In this document: piece by piece, positions 28,189 through 36,647 of the stretch
Layout: each line of letters opens with the position of its first letter
Position numbering within the stretch: the stretch's first letter is position 1
Assembly (NCBI GenBank): GCA_035760645.1
Contig: DASTSO010000130.1
Coordinates: 30,614-94,613, forward strand
From: DASSTY01 sp035760645
Lineage (GTDB): Bacteria; Gemmatimonadota; Gemmatimonadetes; Gemmatimonadales; GWC2-71-9
DNA: 64,000 bases
Direction of reading: 5' to 3'
Made by a program: the position numbers and the translations under genes
Notes under the pieces: generated by a model
Databases searched by the model: none
What the model saw: the letters and a program-made list of their open reading frames with translations, nothing else
What the model was told of the DNA's origin: nothing

Positions 28189-28517
28189 CAGGGCTCGAGC
28201 ATCGCGATGCCGAGAGGCTCGTCGCCGTTCGTGAGGGGGAGGCGCCGCACCTGCTCGGCGCGGCGGAGGTTGGCTTCGATGGCCGCGGCGACCGTCGCCA
28301 GATCGGCGGCCGAGAGACGCTCGCCGTAGGTGGCGCGCACCGCGTCGGTGAGCGCGCGGGCGAGCGCCGAGGGGTCGGCGACCGGGCGCGCGGCGTCGGG
28401 GCCGTCGCGGCGCACGGGACGGCCGCCGAGCGCGGGCAGGCCGCGGCCGATGAACGGCAGGACCGCCGCCGCGGCGATCGCCTCGGTGAACTCGCGGCGC
28501 GAATAGCTGGTGCTCAT
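28188..28517 (-). CDS. small twin-arginine-signal protein coupled to the amidase
   Basis: 109 aa. The N-terminus has a Tat-like motif (YSRREFTEAIAAAAVLPFI), then a Pro/Arg/Asp-rich linker and a helical segment (about residues 45-90). It ends near the amidase start, with the stop overlapping it (TGATG). The shape resembles the small Tat-signal subunits seen next to some oxidoreductases and gluconate dehydrogenases, but here the partner is an amidase. AGGAGGGG from the end of the upstream gene serves as its ribosome binding site. Function not recognised. Confidence 0.75.
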   Translation of the reverse strand: MSTSYSRREFTEAIAAAAVLPFIGRGLPALGGRPVRRDGPDAARPVADPSALARALTDAVRATYGERLSAADLATVAAAIEANLRRAEQVRRLPLTNGDEPLGIAMLEP

Positions 28518-28527
28518 GGCCCCCTCC

Positions 28528-30486
28528 TCATGACCGCTCCGGCGTGAGCCCGTCCGGCGCGGGCGGCTGCAGCCGCGCGCGGCGGTGGTAGAGGTACGCG
28601 AGCGCGAGGAAGACGACGCCCAGGATCAGCACCGACGCGATCCGGTAGAGCGCGTCGAGCGAGGCGAGGTCGTGGAAGACCACCTTCGCCGCGGCGAGCG
28701 CCGCGACGCCGAGCCCAGCGCGCCGCACCGTGGGCAGATCGCGGCCGAAGCCCAGCACGACGAGCAGCGCGGCGAAGAGGAGCCACCACGCGCTGATCGA
28801 GAGCCCCGCCTGGAGCGCCACCTCACCCGCCGGGCCCGCCAGCGCGAGCTGCGCGAAGTGCCGGGAGAGCTCGGCGGTGACGCCGGCGAAGACGATGAGC
28901 CCGGTGAACGACCAGAGCCCGCCGCGGACCAGACGGTCCACGTCGGGGCGGGCCTCGTCGCGCCAGAGCCACCGCGCCAGCAGCGCGGCGACCCCCGCCG
29001 TCGCCCAGAGCACGAGCGCCCAGTCGCCGGTGAACGCGGGCTCGGCGAGGGGCCGACGCATCGCGTCCACCCCGTAGAGGTGGAGACAGGCGGCCGCGAA
29101 GGTGCCGAGCGCGAGATAGCGCCGCCCGAGCGCCGCCCACGCGAGCGTGACGGCGAGGAGCGCCGCCGTAGCGGCGAGTCCCGGCCACTGCGCCCATGCC
29201 GCCACGACGAGCGCCGCCGCGGCGACGAGGGAGAACACCGGGCGCGGCCGGAGCTGGCCCGCGACGAAATAGGGGAGTGCCACGAGCGCCGGCGCGACCC
29301 CCGCGTGCGCATCGAACCAGGCCGGCGCCTGCCGCCGGACCGCCCAGGCGAGCATGAACGGCGTCGCGAAGAAGTAGAGCGCCTCGCCGAGCACGTCCTC
29401 CGCCCGCATCTCCGGCGTTCCGCGCGCCGGCTCGCTCCCCGGCGCCCCGCGCAGCGGCCACCAGGGCCCCGCCACCCGCAGCGCGTGGCGCCAGACCGGC
29501 ACCGCGAGCGCCGCGGCGGCGAGGAGCAGCAGCCACTCGGGCTCGAGCCGCTCGCTCGCGGCGCCGACGAGCCCCCAGCCGCCCCAGAAGGCGAGGAAGC
29601 GCGTCTCCCACCACCCCGCGGCAAGGCCGAGCGCCAGGCCCGCCGTGCCGGCGACGGTGCCGTAGGCGAGGAGCGCGATCGCGTTCGCGTCGTCGGCGCT
29701 GCCGAAGAAGGCGAGGACGAAGACGCTCGCGGCGACGACGAGCGTGGCGACGCGCCAGCGCTTCCGCGCGGCGACGGTGCCGAGTCCCGCGCCCATGCAG
29801 GCGAGGTAGAGGAGGAGGACGTCGCCGTGCCCGCGACCGGTGCCGAGGAGCACGGGGGCGATGAGCGCGCCGAAGGCGGCGGTGGCGCCCAGCGCCTCGA
29901 CGTCGATCGCCCAGGCGATGGCGGCGAGCGAGAGGGAGACGAGCGCGAGGCCCGCGATCCCGGGCGCGGGCGGCAGCAGGGTGTAGAGGCGGCACGCCGC
30001 CCACACCGAGAGATACATGATCGCCGCGCCGCCGCCGATGAGCGACGCGCCATAGACCCGGTAGCGCGGGTGCAGCCGCCAGCCGAGCGCCCCGACCGCG
30101 GCGCCCGCGACCACGCCGCCCACGCAGCGCATGAGCGGCGAGATCCACTCGCGCTCGAACGAGAGCTTGAGCAGGTAGCCCATCGCGACGACGAGCGCGC
30201 CGACGCCGATGGCGAGCAGGAACCTCTGCCCGAGCCACTCCTCGGTCCCGAGCCGCTCGGCGAGCGCGCGGGCGTCCGGCAGCCCGCGGCGACGCGTCGC
30301 CGCGGGCGGCGGCGGCGCGGGCCGCGGCAGCGGGCTCGGCGGCAGCGGGCTCGGCGGCGGCGGCGGTCGGACGGCGGCCGCAGCCGGCGCGGAGCCGGCG
30401 GGGCGCTGCGCGGCGAGCTCGCGCACGAGGCGCTCGAGCACGGCGAGACGCTGCTCGATCCGGTCGAGCCGTTCGTCTGGGCTCAT
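28528..30486 (-). CDS. DUF2339 multi-spanning membrane protein
   Basis: 652 aa. It opens with a short coiled coil (MSPDERLDRIEQRLAVLERLV) and a Pro-rich linker. Then comes the DUF2339 start (LGTEEWLGQRFLLAIGVGALVVAMGYLLKLSFEREWISP) and some 20 or more hydrophobic helices to the C-terminus. Function is unknown for the family. The start is at MSPDER; 20 upstream residues in the same frame look non-coding. It heads a three-gene unit with the Tat protein (10 bp on) and the amidase. Confidence 0.85.
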   Translation of the reverse strand: MSPDERLDRIEQRLAVLERLVRELAAQRPAGSAPAAAAVRPPPPPSPLPPSPLPRPAPPPPAATRRRGLPDARALAERLGTEEWLGQRFLLAIGVGALVVAMGYLLKLSFEREWISPLMRCVGGVVAGAAVGALGWRLHPRYRVYGASLIGGGAAIMYLSVWAACRLYTLLPPAPGIAGLALVSLSLAAIAWAIDVEALGATAAFGALIAPVLLGTGRGHGDVLLLYLACMGAGLGTVAARKRWRVATLVVAASVFVLAFFGSADDANAIALLAYGTVAGTAGLALGLAAGWWETRFLAFWGGWGLVGAASERLEPEWLLLLAAAALAVPVWRHALRVAGPWWPLRGAPGSEPARGTPEMRAEDVLGEALYFFATPFMLAWAVRRQAPAWFDAHAGVAPALVALPYFVAGQLRPRPVFSLVAAAALVVAAWAQWPGLAATAALLAVTLAWAALGRRYLALGTFAAACLHLYGVDAMRRPLAEPAFTGDWALVLWATAGVAALLARWLWRDEARPDVDRLVRGGLWSFTGLIVFAGVTAELSRHFAQLALAGPAGEVALQAGLSISAWWLLFAALLVVLGFGRDLPTVRRAGLGVAALAAAKVVFHDLASLDALYRIASVLILGVVFLALAYLYHRRARLQPPAPDGLTPERS

Positions 30487-30686
30487 GCGGTCCTGTGGGT
30501 CATGGTCGGGGGTGGGGACATGGCGGTCACGGCACGGCATGTCCACTCGAAATGTGCGGGCGCGGGGCAGTCGCCGCCACCCGTCCGCGAGCGCGACCAG
30601 TCGGGATCAACGCGACGGCACCGCGGCGCATAGACATCCACAGGTGACAGTACGACGGCAGTACCCGACAGTCCGAGGAGGTCCCC

Positions 30687-31148
30687 ATGCGCATCCAACC
30701 GCACCGCCCCACCCTGCCCCGCCTCGCCGGGGCGGCGCTCATGCTGCTGCTCCCGCTCTTCCCGGTGCTTCTCCGCGCCCAGACGGCGCCCGCCCGGCCC
30801 GCGAAGCCCGCCCCGCCCGTGGTCCTGGAGCACACCTTCAACCAGCACGTGGACGACCGGGTCCGCATCCACCTCGACAGTAACACCACCTACCGGCTCG
30901 AGGTGGACGACGCGCGCGCCCGGCTGCGGATCACGCCCGTGAGCCCCGGCCTCGAGCCGCCGCTCGTGATGCCGCTCCTCCCGGGGCGAGGGGTCTCCGG
31001 GACCCGGCTCTACACCATCCAGACCCGCGACGCCGGCGAGTACGAGGTGCGGGTCACCGGCGGCGACCCCGCGCGCCCGGTGCCCGTGACGTTGTCCGTG
31101 GCACCGTCACCGCTGGTGAAGCCGAAGACGACGGCGCGGGCGAAGTGA
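30687..31148 (+). CDS. small exported protein of unknown function
   Basis: 153 aa. A Sec signal peptide (GAALMLLLPLFPVLLRAQ) is followed by a Pro/Ala linker and a compact beta-rich domain (LEHTFNQHVDDRVRIHLDSN, then YEVRVTGGDPARPVPVTLSV). This resembles an Ig-like or pre-peptidase C-type fold, though no family is recognised. A strong GAGGAGG precedes the ATG. It stands alone, and a REP-like element follows its stop. Confidence 0.75.
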   Translation: MRIQPHRPTLPRLAGAALMLLLPLFPVLLRAQTAPARPAKPAPPVVLEHTFNQHVDDRVRIHLDSNTTYRLEVDDARARLRITPVSPGLEPPLVMPLLPGRGVSGTRLYTIQTRDAGEYEVRVTGGDPARPVPVTLSVAPSPLVKPKTTARAK

Positions 31149-31162
31149 GGGGGTAAGGCCGA

Positions 31163-31306
31163 GTCGTTGCGAGGGGGCGTGAGCCCCCGAAGCAATCTCC
31201 CGCCACGCGAGCGGAGCCCACGGCGGACCGTCTGTGCACGGCGCTCCGTGGACTCCGGTGTGTTTCCTGGGGGATTGCCACGCCCGCTGCGCGGGCTCGC
31301 AATGAC
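31163..31306. repeat. two REP units in inverted orientation (BIME-like element)
   Basis: The left unit (31163-31201) reads GTCGTTGCGAG, a GGGGGCGTGAGCCCCC hairpin, then GAAGCAATCTCCC. The right unit (31269-31306) is its inverted relative (GGGGGATTGCC, hairpin CGCCCGCTGCGCGGGC, TCGCAATGAC). Between them CGGAGCCCACGG (31213-) and CCGTGGACTCCG form a further imperfect inverted pair, so the whole could fold as one cruciform. GTCATTGCGAG...GCAATC is a widely dispersed bacterial REP consensus. Confidence 0.75.
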
Positions 31307-31352
31307 GGTGGGAGGCGTACTACCACCGGTCGCACTCGGCTCCCGTTCCCCC

Positions 31353-32633
31353 TCACCCCGCCTCCCCGATCCGCCCCATCCGCCGCAGCGCCGGCACCCG
31401 CCACGCCGTGGCGGCCACGACAGCGAGGGTGAGCATCCCGCCGATCACGACCGCGGGCACGGTGCCGAGCAGCCGCGCGGCGACGCCCGATTCGAAGGCG
31501 CCGATCTCGTTCGAGCTGCCGATGAAGATGCTGTTGACCGCCGAGACGCGGCCCAGGAGGGACTCCGGGGTGACGACCTGGATGAGCGTCGAGCGGATCA
31601 CGACGCTCACCTGGTCCACCATGCCGCTCGCGGCGAGGAGCGCCAGCGAGAGGAGGAAGGAGCGCGAGAGCCCGAAGCCGATGATGCACGCGCCGAACGC
31701 CGCGACCGCCCAGAGCATCGCCCGCCCGGCGCGGTGCATCGGGGCGCGGTGGGCGAGGACGACCGACATGAGCACCGCCCCCACCGCCGGCGCCGCCCGG
31801 AGCGCGCCGAGCCCCTGGGGGCCCACGTGCAGGATCGCATCGGCGAAGATCGGCAGGAGCGCCACCGCGCCGCCGAAGAGCACGGCGAAGAGATCCACCG
31901 TCAGCGCGCCGAGGATCACCGGCGTGCCGAAGACGAACCGGAGCCCGGTAGCGATGCTCTCCCGGAGCGACTCGCGCGCTTCGGGCGGCGGCGCGGGGCG
32001 ACCCGCGTAGCGGATCGCGGCGAGGGCGGCGAGGGCGGCGAGCACGAGCCCGCCCGCGACGCCGTAGGCCGCGCCGGCGCTGGTCCAGCCGTAAAGGAGC
32101 CCGCCCAGCGCGGGCCCCGCCACCGCCGCGAACTGCCACGCCGAGCTGCGCCAGGCGACGGCATTGGGATAGAGGGGGCGCGGCACCAGCTCGGCGCCGA
32201 GCCCGGTGTTGACCGGGCCCAGGAAGCTGCGCGCGACTCCGCTCGCCGCGATGACGAGATAGACGATCCAGACCCGCCGCGGCGTGAGGAGGCCCGGCAC
32301 CTCGGAAAAGGTGAGAAACGCCGCGGAGCAGAGGACGAGCACGCCGAGGCTCGCGAGCCCCACCGTGCGGCGGTTCCGCCGGTCGGCGACGTGGCCCGCG
32401 AAGAGCGCCACCGTGATGAACGGCAGCGCCTCGGCGAGCCCGATGAACCCGAGCGCGAGCGGGTCCTTCGTGAGCGCGTAGAGCTGCCAGCCGATCACCA
32501 CCTCCTGCACCTGCGTGCCCATCGTGTAGGCGAGGACGCTCAGGATCAGGAGCCGGAAGTCGCGCAGCCGGAGCGAGGCGTACGGGTCGTGCCGCGCGGG
32601 CTCCGGCGGCAGGGTTGCCGGGGCCGCGCTCAT
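31353..32633 (-). CDS. MFS transporter, EntS/MFS_3-like exporter
   Basis: 426 aa with 12 hydrophobic segments and the MFS loop motif GHVADRRNRRTVGLASLG between helices 2 and 3. The pattern matches the MFS_3 group that includes the enterobactin exporter EntS. It is the last gene of the minus-strand operon starting at 40333, 28 bp after another MFS gene. In an operon with an Fe3+-type ABC transporter, export of a metal-binding or toxic small molecule is possible, but this is inference. Confidence 0.88.
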   Translation of the reverse strand: MSAAPATLPPEPARHDPYASLRLRDFRLLILSVLAYTMGTQVQEVVIGWQLYALTKDPLALGFIGLAEALPFITVALFAGHVADRRNRRTVGLASLGVLVLCSAAFLTFSEVPGLLTPRRVWIVYLVIAASGVARSFLGPVNTGLGAELVPRPLYPNAVAWRSSAWQFAAVAGPALGGLLYGWTSAGAAYGVAGGLVLAALAALAAIRYAGRPAPPPEARESLRESIATGLRFVFGTPVILGALTVDLFAVLFGGAVALLPIFADAILHVGPQGLGALRAAPAVGAVLMSVVLAHRAPMHRAGRAMLWAVAAFGACIIGFGLSRSFLLSLALLAASGMVDQVSVVIRSTLIQVVTPESLLGRVSAVNSIFIGSSNEIGAFESGVAARLLGTVPAVVIGGMLTLAVVAATAWRVPALRRMGRIGEAG

Positions 32634-32661
32634 GCCGCGGCCCTCGTGTGCTCGACCGCCC

Positions 32662-33873
32662 TCATGCGCTCGTCTGCGGCTGGCGCGCCGGCACCGTCAC
32701 GGGGATCTGCATGGCCATGAGCGCCGCCACCGCGACGAACGCCGCCGCCACGTAGAAGGGCCACGCGTGCCCCACGTGCTGGAAGACGAACGTCGCGATG
32801 AGCGGGGCGGCCACCCGCGCGAGGCCGCCGAAGGTCTGGGCGACGCCCATCATCGTCCCGTACTCGGCCCGGCTCGAGGCGTGCGAGAGGAGCGCGGTGG
32901 TGGACGGGAAGAGGAGCGCGGTGCCGATCGGCACGAAGGGCATGACGGCCACGAAGAGCAGGATCGTGTGCGGCTGCGGATAGAGCACGAGGCCGAGGAT
33001 GAGCACCAGCGTGCCGAGGCGCACGGTGCGCGGCTCGCCCAGGCGCTCGACGATGGGGCCCAGGAGCAGCGAGCGCATCACGAGCGAGAGCGCGCCGGTG
33101 AAGGTGTAGAAGTAGCCGATGTTGGTTTCGTTCGCCTGGAATTCGGCCTTGAGATAGAGCGCGAGCACCGCGGTGATCGAGGTGAAGGCGAGCATGCCGA
33201 CGCCGTAGATCCAGATGAGGCGCGACGAGAGCTGCCCCGGGCTCCGCACCACCTGCCAGGCCGCGTGCCACACCGGGCGGCGTGCCTGCGGCGGCGCGTC
33301 GGCACCGGGCCGCGCGTGCGACTCGGGGAGCCACTTCCAGGCGAAGCCCGCGTTGATGAGGCAGAGCGCCGCGGCGACGAACCCGGGCGCCGCGTGCCCG
33401 AATTTGGCGTAGGCGAACGAGCCGATCGAGGGCCCCAGCATGACGCCCGCGGAGGTCGCCGCGCTGAGCCAGCCCAGCGCCTTGGCGCGCTCGTGCGGCT
33501 CGATCGTGTCGGCGACGTAGGCCTGCGCGACGCCCGTCGTGCCGCCGCCTGCGCCCTGGATGAGGCGCATCGCGAAGTAGAGCCAGAGCGTGTCGGCCAG
33601 GCCGAAGACGACGTAGGCGGCCGCCGACGCCAGGAGCCCGATGAGGAGCGCGGGCCGGCGGCCGTAGAGGTCGGAGACCCGGCCCCAGAGCGGCGCCGAG
33701 AGGATCTGCGCCACCGAGTAGCAGGCGAGGATCATGCCGACGCCGAAGTCGGAGGCGTGCAGCTTGAGCGCGTAGAACGGCAGCAGCGGGAGCACGATCG
33801 CGAAGCCGATCATGTCCACGAAGTTGATCGCGATGAGCACCGAGAGGCGCTTGAGCGAGCTCGGCGTCGTCAT
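32662..33873 (-). CDS. MFS transporter, TetA-like drug/proton antiporter family
   Basis: 403 aa, 12 membrane segments. It has the antiporter motif A region GRVSDLYGRRPALLIGL and motif C-like GPSIGSFAYAKFG. It belongs to the TetA/multidrug efflux branch. Its ATG overlaps the permease stop by 1 bp (TCAT on the plus strand), so it is translationally coupled to the iron-type ABC transporter. The substrate is unknown. Confidence 0.88.
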   Translation of the reverse strand: MTTPSSLKRLSVLIAINFVDMIGFAIVLPLLPFYALKLHASDFGVGMILACYSVAQILSAPLWGRVSDLYGRRPALLIGLLASAAAYVVFGLADTLWLYFAMRLIQGAGGGTTGVAQAYVADTIEPHERAKALGWLSAATSAGVMLGPSIGSFAYAKFGHAAPGFVAAALCLINAGFAWKWLPESHARPGADAPPQARRPVWHAAWQVVRSPGQLSSRLIWIYGVGMLAFTSITAVLALYLKAEFQANETNIGYFYTFTGALSLVMRSLLLGPIVERLGEPRTVRLGTLVLILGLVLYPQPHTILLFVAVMPFVPIGTALLFPSTTALLSHASSRAEYGTMMGVAQTFGGLARVAAPLIATFVFQHVGHAWPFYVAAAFVAVAALMAMQIPVTVPARQPQTSA

Positions 33874-35528
33874 CAGCCGCCGCTCCCCCGCTCCGCCCCG
33901 AGCGCGAAGACCACGGCGCTCACCAGCATGAGCACAACGCCGTAGGCCGCGGCGACGCCGACGTCCGACTGGCGGAGGCTCCCCAGGATCTCGAGCGAGA
34001 TCGGCCGCGTGTCGTAGGTGTAGAGCATGATCGAGGTGACGAAGTCGCCGAAGGCCGTCACGAAGGCGAGCGTGGCGCCCGCGACGAGCGCGGGCCGGAG
34101 CAGCGGGAGCGTCACCCGCCGCAGCGTGCGCCAGCGGCCCGCCCCCAGCGTCGCCGCGGCCTCGTCGAGCGTGGGATCGAGCTGCCGGAAGCCCGCCAGG
34201 ATCGCGCGGCCCGTGAGCGGCAGGTTCCGGACGACGTAGGCGAGCGGCAGGATCCAGAGCGTCCCCACCAGCACCACGCGCCCGACCCAGGGCCGGTGCA
34301 CGCTGAACGCCGCGGCGAGCGCGATCGCGAAAACCGTCCCCGGCACGGCCCAGGGGAGCGCCACGAGCGCCTCGATGAGCCGCCGCCCCGGCATCCGCCG
34401 CCGCACGGCGAGGGTCCCCGCCCACACGGCGAGCGCCACGGCGGCCACGGTGGCGAGCGAGGCCATCCACAGGCTGTTGACGAGCGGCCGCACCCGCACC
34501 GGATCGGCGACGAGGGTGACGTAGTTCTCGAGCGTGTAGGCGGGCGGGAACGCCTGGGTCGTCCAGGTGCCCAGCGGCACGAAGGAGACGAGGAGCAGCG
34601 TGAGGTGCGGCAGCAGGAGCACCACGGCGAGCACCCAGCCCAGCGCCGCGACGACCCAGCGCGCCCAGCGGCGCCGCACCCGCACCGGCGCGGGCGCCGC
34701 GCCCTTGCTCCCGCCCCGGAGCGCCTCGCCCTCGCCCCGGCCGAAGAGCCAGAGCGCGGCGAGGGCGAGGAGGGTGAGCGCCGTGGTCTCCACCATCGCG
34801 AGCTGCACGTCGCCGTTGAGCCGCGTGGCGACGATCTGGGTGGTCATGACCCGGAAGCCGCCGCCGAAGATGTACGGCGCGGTGAAGGAAGCGAGCGAGG
34901 TCATGAAGGTCAGGAGCGCGGCACCGCTCAGCGCGGGCGCGAGGAGCGGGAGCGTGACACGCCGCAGCGTGCGCCAGCGCCCCGCTCCGAGCGTCGCCGC
35001 GGCCTCCAGCACCGAGGCGTCGAGCGAGAGGAGCGAGGCGCGCACGAAGAGATAGAAGTAGACGTACATCGAGTAGGCGTGCACCAGCAGCACCGCCCCC
35101 GCCCCCGCGAGCTGCCACGGGGCGCGCTCGAGCCCGAAGACCCGCATGACGAGGTGGGCGACGAAGCCGGTCTCGCCGAAGAGGAAGAGGAAGGCGAGCA
35201 CGCCGACGAGCGGCGGCAGCACCGCCGGCATCGCGACGAAGCCCGCCAGGAGACGGCGGCCCGGGAAGTCGTAGCGGGTGAAGAGAAAGGCCAGCGGCAC
35301 CCCGATGAGCGCGGCGAGCGCGACGCTCGCCACCGAGAGCCAGAGACTCGCCCAGAGCGCCTGCCACTCGCTCCGCCGCGCCAGGAACTCGCGCACGTAC
35401 GCGAAGGTCCAGCCGGCCCGGTCGCGCAGCCCCTCGAGGAGGACGAGCACGAGCGGGTAGGCGACGAGCCAGAGGAGCAGGAGCACCAGCGCGGCCGCCG
35501 CGACGACCGCCAGGCGACGCCCCCTCAC
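33873..35528 (-). CDS. Fe3+-type ABC transporter permease, fused two-domain (FbpB/ThiP-like)
   Basis: 551 aa inner-membrane protein, two fused six-helix BPD_transp_1 halves. Each half has an EAA loop, and the two are almost identical (EAAATLGAGRWRTLRRVTL, once before LLAPAL and once before LLRPAL). The start is GTG at 35528, overlapping the ATPase stop (GTGA), giving MRGRRLAVVAAAALVLLLLW as first helix. It works with the ATPase (35525-36631) and the binding lipoprotein (36648-37685). Similar architecture occurs in iron, thiamine and phosphonate importers. Confidence 0.9.
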   Translation of the reverse strand: MRGRRLAVVAAAALVLLLLWLVAYPLVLVLLEGLRDRAGWTFAYVREFLARRSEWQALWASLWLSVASVALAALIGVPLAFLFTRYDFPGRRLLAGFVAMPAVLPPLVGVLAFLFLFGETGFVAHLVMRVFGLERAPWQLAGAGAVLLVHAYSMYVYFYLFVRASLLSLDASVLEAAATLGAGRWRTLRRVTLPLLAPALSGAALLTFMTSLASFTAPYIFGGGFRVMTTQIVATRLNGDVQLAMVETTALTLLALAALWLFGRGEGEALRGGSKGAAPAPVRVRRRWARWVVAALGWVLAVVLLLPHLTLLLVSFVPLGTWTTQAFPPAYTLENYVTLVADPVRVRPLVNSLWMASLATVAAVALAVWAGTLAVRRRMPGRRLIEALVALPWAVPGTVFAIALAAAFSVHRPWVGRVVLVGTLWILPLAYVVRNLPLTGRAILAGFRQLDPTLDEAAATLGAGRWRTLRRVTLPLLRPALVAGATLAFVTAFGDFVTSIMLYTYDTRPISLEILGSLRQSDVGVAAAYGVVLMLVSAVVFALGAERGSGG

Positions 35529-36631
35529 TCGGCCCCCGCCGGGAAGAGGTGCAGCCCGCCGCCCGCCCGCCGGCTCGGCATGATCCCGACCGGCTCGCCG
35601 ACGCTCACCATCCGCGGCGGCCCGCTCACCTCGACCGCCGTGCCGCCGTCGGTCGTGACGATGTAGAGCGAGCTCGCGCCGAGGAAGCGCCGCTCGGCGA
35701 CCACGCCGGCGAGCGCGCCGGCCGCCGGGGGGGTGAGCCGCAGCCCCTCGGGCCGGGCGAGGAGCGCCGCGGCCGCGCCCGGCTCGAACCGCGCACCGTC
35801 CGCCGGCGGCTCGACGTCCCACTCCACCCCCTCGAGCCGCACGCGCACCCCGCGCTCGCTCGGCCCCACCACGCGCACCGGCAGCGTGCTCGAGCGGCCC
35901 ACGAAGCGCGCGACGAACGCCGTCCGCGGCTCGGCGTAGAGCTCCTCGGGCGGCCCGGCCTGCTCGAGGCGCCCGTCGCGCAGCACCGCCACGCGGTCGC
36001 CGAGGTCGAAGGCCTCCTCCTGCTCGTGCGTGACGAGCACCGTCGTGATGCCCACCCGCCGGATCACCGCGCGGAGCTCGCGGCGGGTGCGCTCGCGGAG
36101 CGCGGGGTCGAGGTTCGAGAGCGGCTCGTCGAGGAGCAGCACCTTCGGCTCCGGCGCGAGCGCGCGCGCGAGCGCGACCCGCTGCTGCTGCCCGCCCGAG
36201 AGCTGCGTCACCTTCCGCCGCTCGTACCCCGCGAGGTCCACCAGCGCGAGTGCTTCGGTCACGCGCCGCGCGAGCTCCGCCCCGCGCACGCCGAGCGACT
36301 CGAGCCCGAAGGCCACGTTCGCGCCGACGTCGAGGTGCGGGAAGAGGGCGTAGTGCTGGAAGACCATCCCCATCCGCCGCCGCACCGGGTCGAGCCGGGT
36401 GACGTCCTCGCCACCCACGACGACGCGCCCGGCGTCGGGCGCCTCGAAGCCCGCGAGCATGCGGAGCGTCGTCGTCTTCCCGCTCCCGCTCGGGCCCAGC
36501 AGGGCGAGAATCCGGCCGCGCTCGAGCGCGAGCGTGACGTCATCGACCGCCGTCACGCCGTCGAAGCGCTTCGTCAGGTGGTCGAGCAGCAGGAAGGGCG
36601 CGGGCGCGGGCGAGGGCATCGGGCGCGTCAT
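35525..36631 (-). CDS. Fe3+/polyamine-type ABC transporter ATPase (FbpC/PotA-like)
   Basis: 368 aa. Walker A is LGPSGSGKTTTL, the Q-loop FQHYALFPHL, signature LSGGQQQRVALARAL, Walker B VLLLDEPLSNLD and the switch His in LVTHEQEEA. The C-terminal 120 residues form a TOBE-type regulatory domain. ATG at 36631 (MTRPMPSP) is preferred; an upstream in-frame ATG at 36670 overlaps the binding-protein gene by 23 bp. It energises the permease encoded immediately downstream. Confidence 0.93.
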   Translation of the reverse strand: MTRPMPSPAPAPFLLLDHLTKRFDGVTAVDDVTLALERGRILALLGPSGSGKTTTLRMLAGFEAPDAGRVVVGGEDVTRLDPVRRRMGMVFQHYALFPHLDVGANVAFGLESLGVRGAELARRVTEALALVDLAGYERRKVTQLSGGQQQRVALARALAPEPKVLLLDEPLSNLDPALRERTRRELRAVIRRVGITTVLVTHEQEEAFDLGDRVAVLRDGRLEQAGPPEELYAEPRTAFVARFVGRSSTLPVRVVGPSERGVRVRLEGVEWDVEPPADGARFEPGAAAALLARPEGLRLTPPAAGALAGVVAERRFLGASSLYIVTTDGGTAVEVSGPPRMVSVGEPVGIMPSRRAGGGLHLFPAGAE

Positions 36632-36647
36632 CGAGAGTCCGGGGTGC

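Noticed and set aside
24844..28329. Plus-strand open frame of 1161 codons over the M3 peptidase and amidase
   Set aside because: Both minus-strand genes have intact active sites. The plus frame shows no domain and runs through their intergenic gap.
28188..28517. Amidase as GatA with the small protein as GatC
   Set aside because: The small protein has a Tat-type signal and no GatC helical pattern, no gatB is nearby, and the amidase motif differs from GatA.
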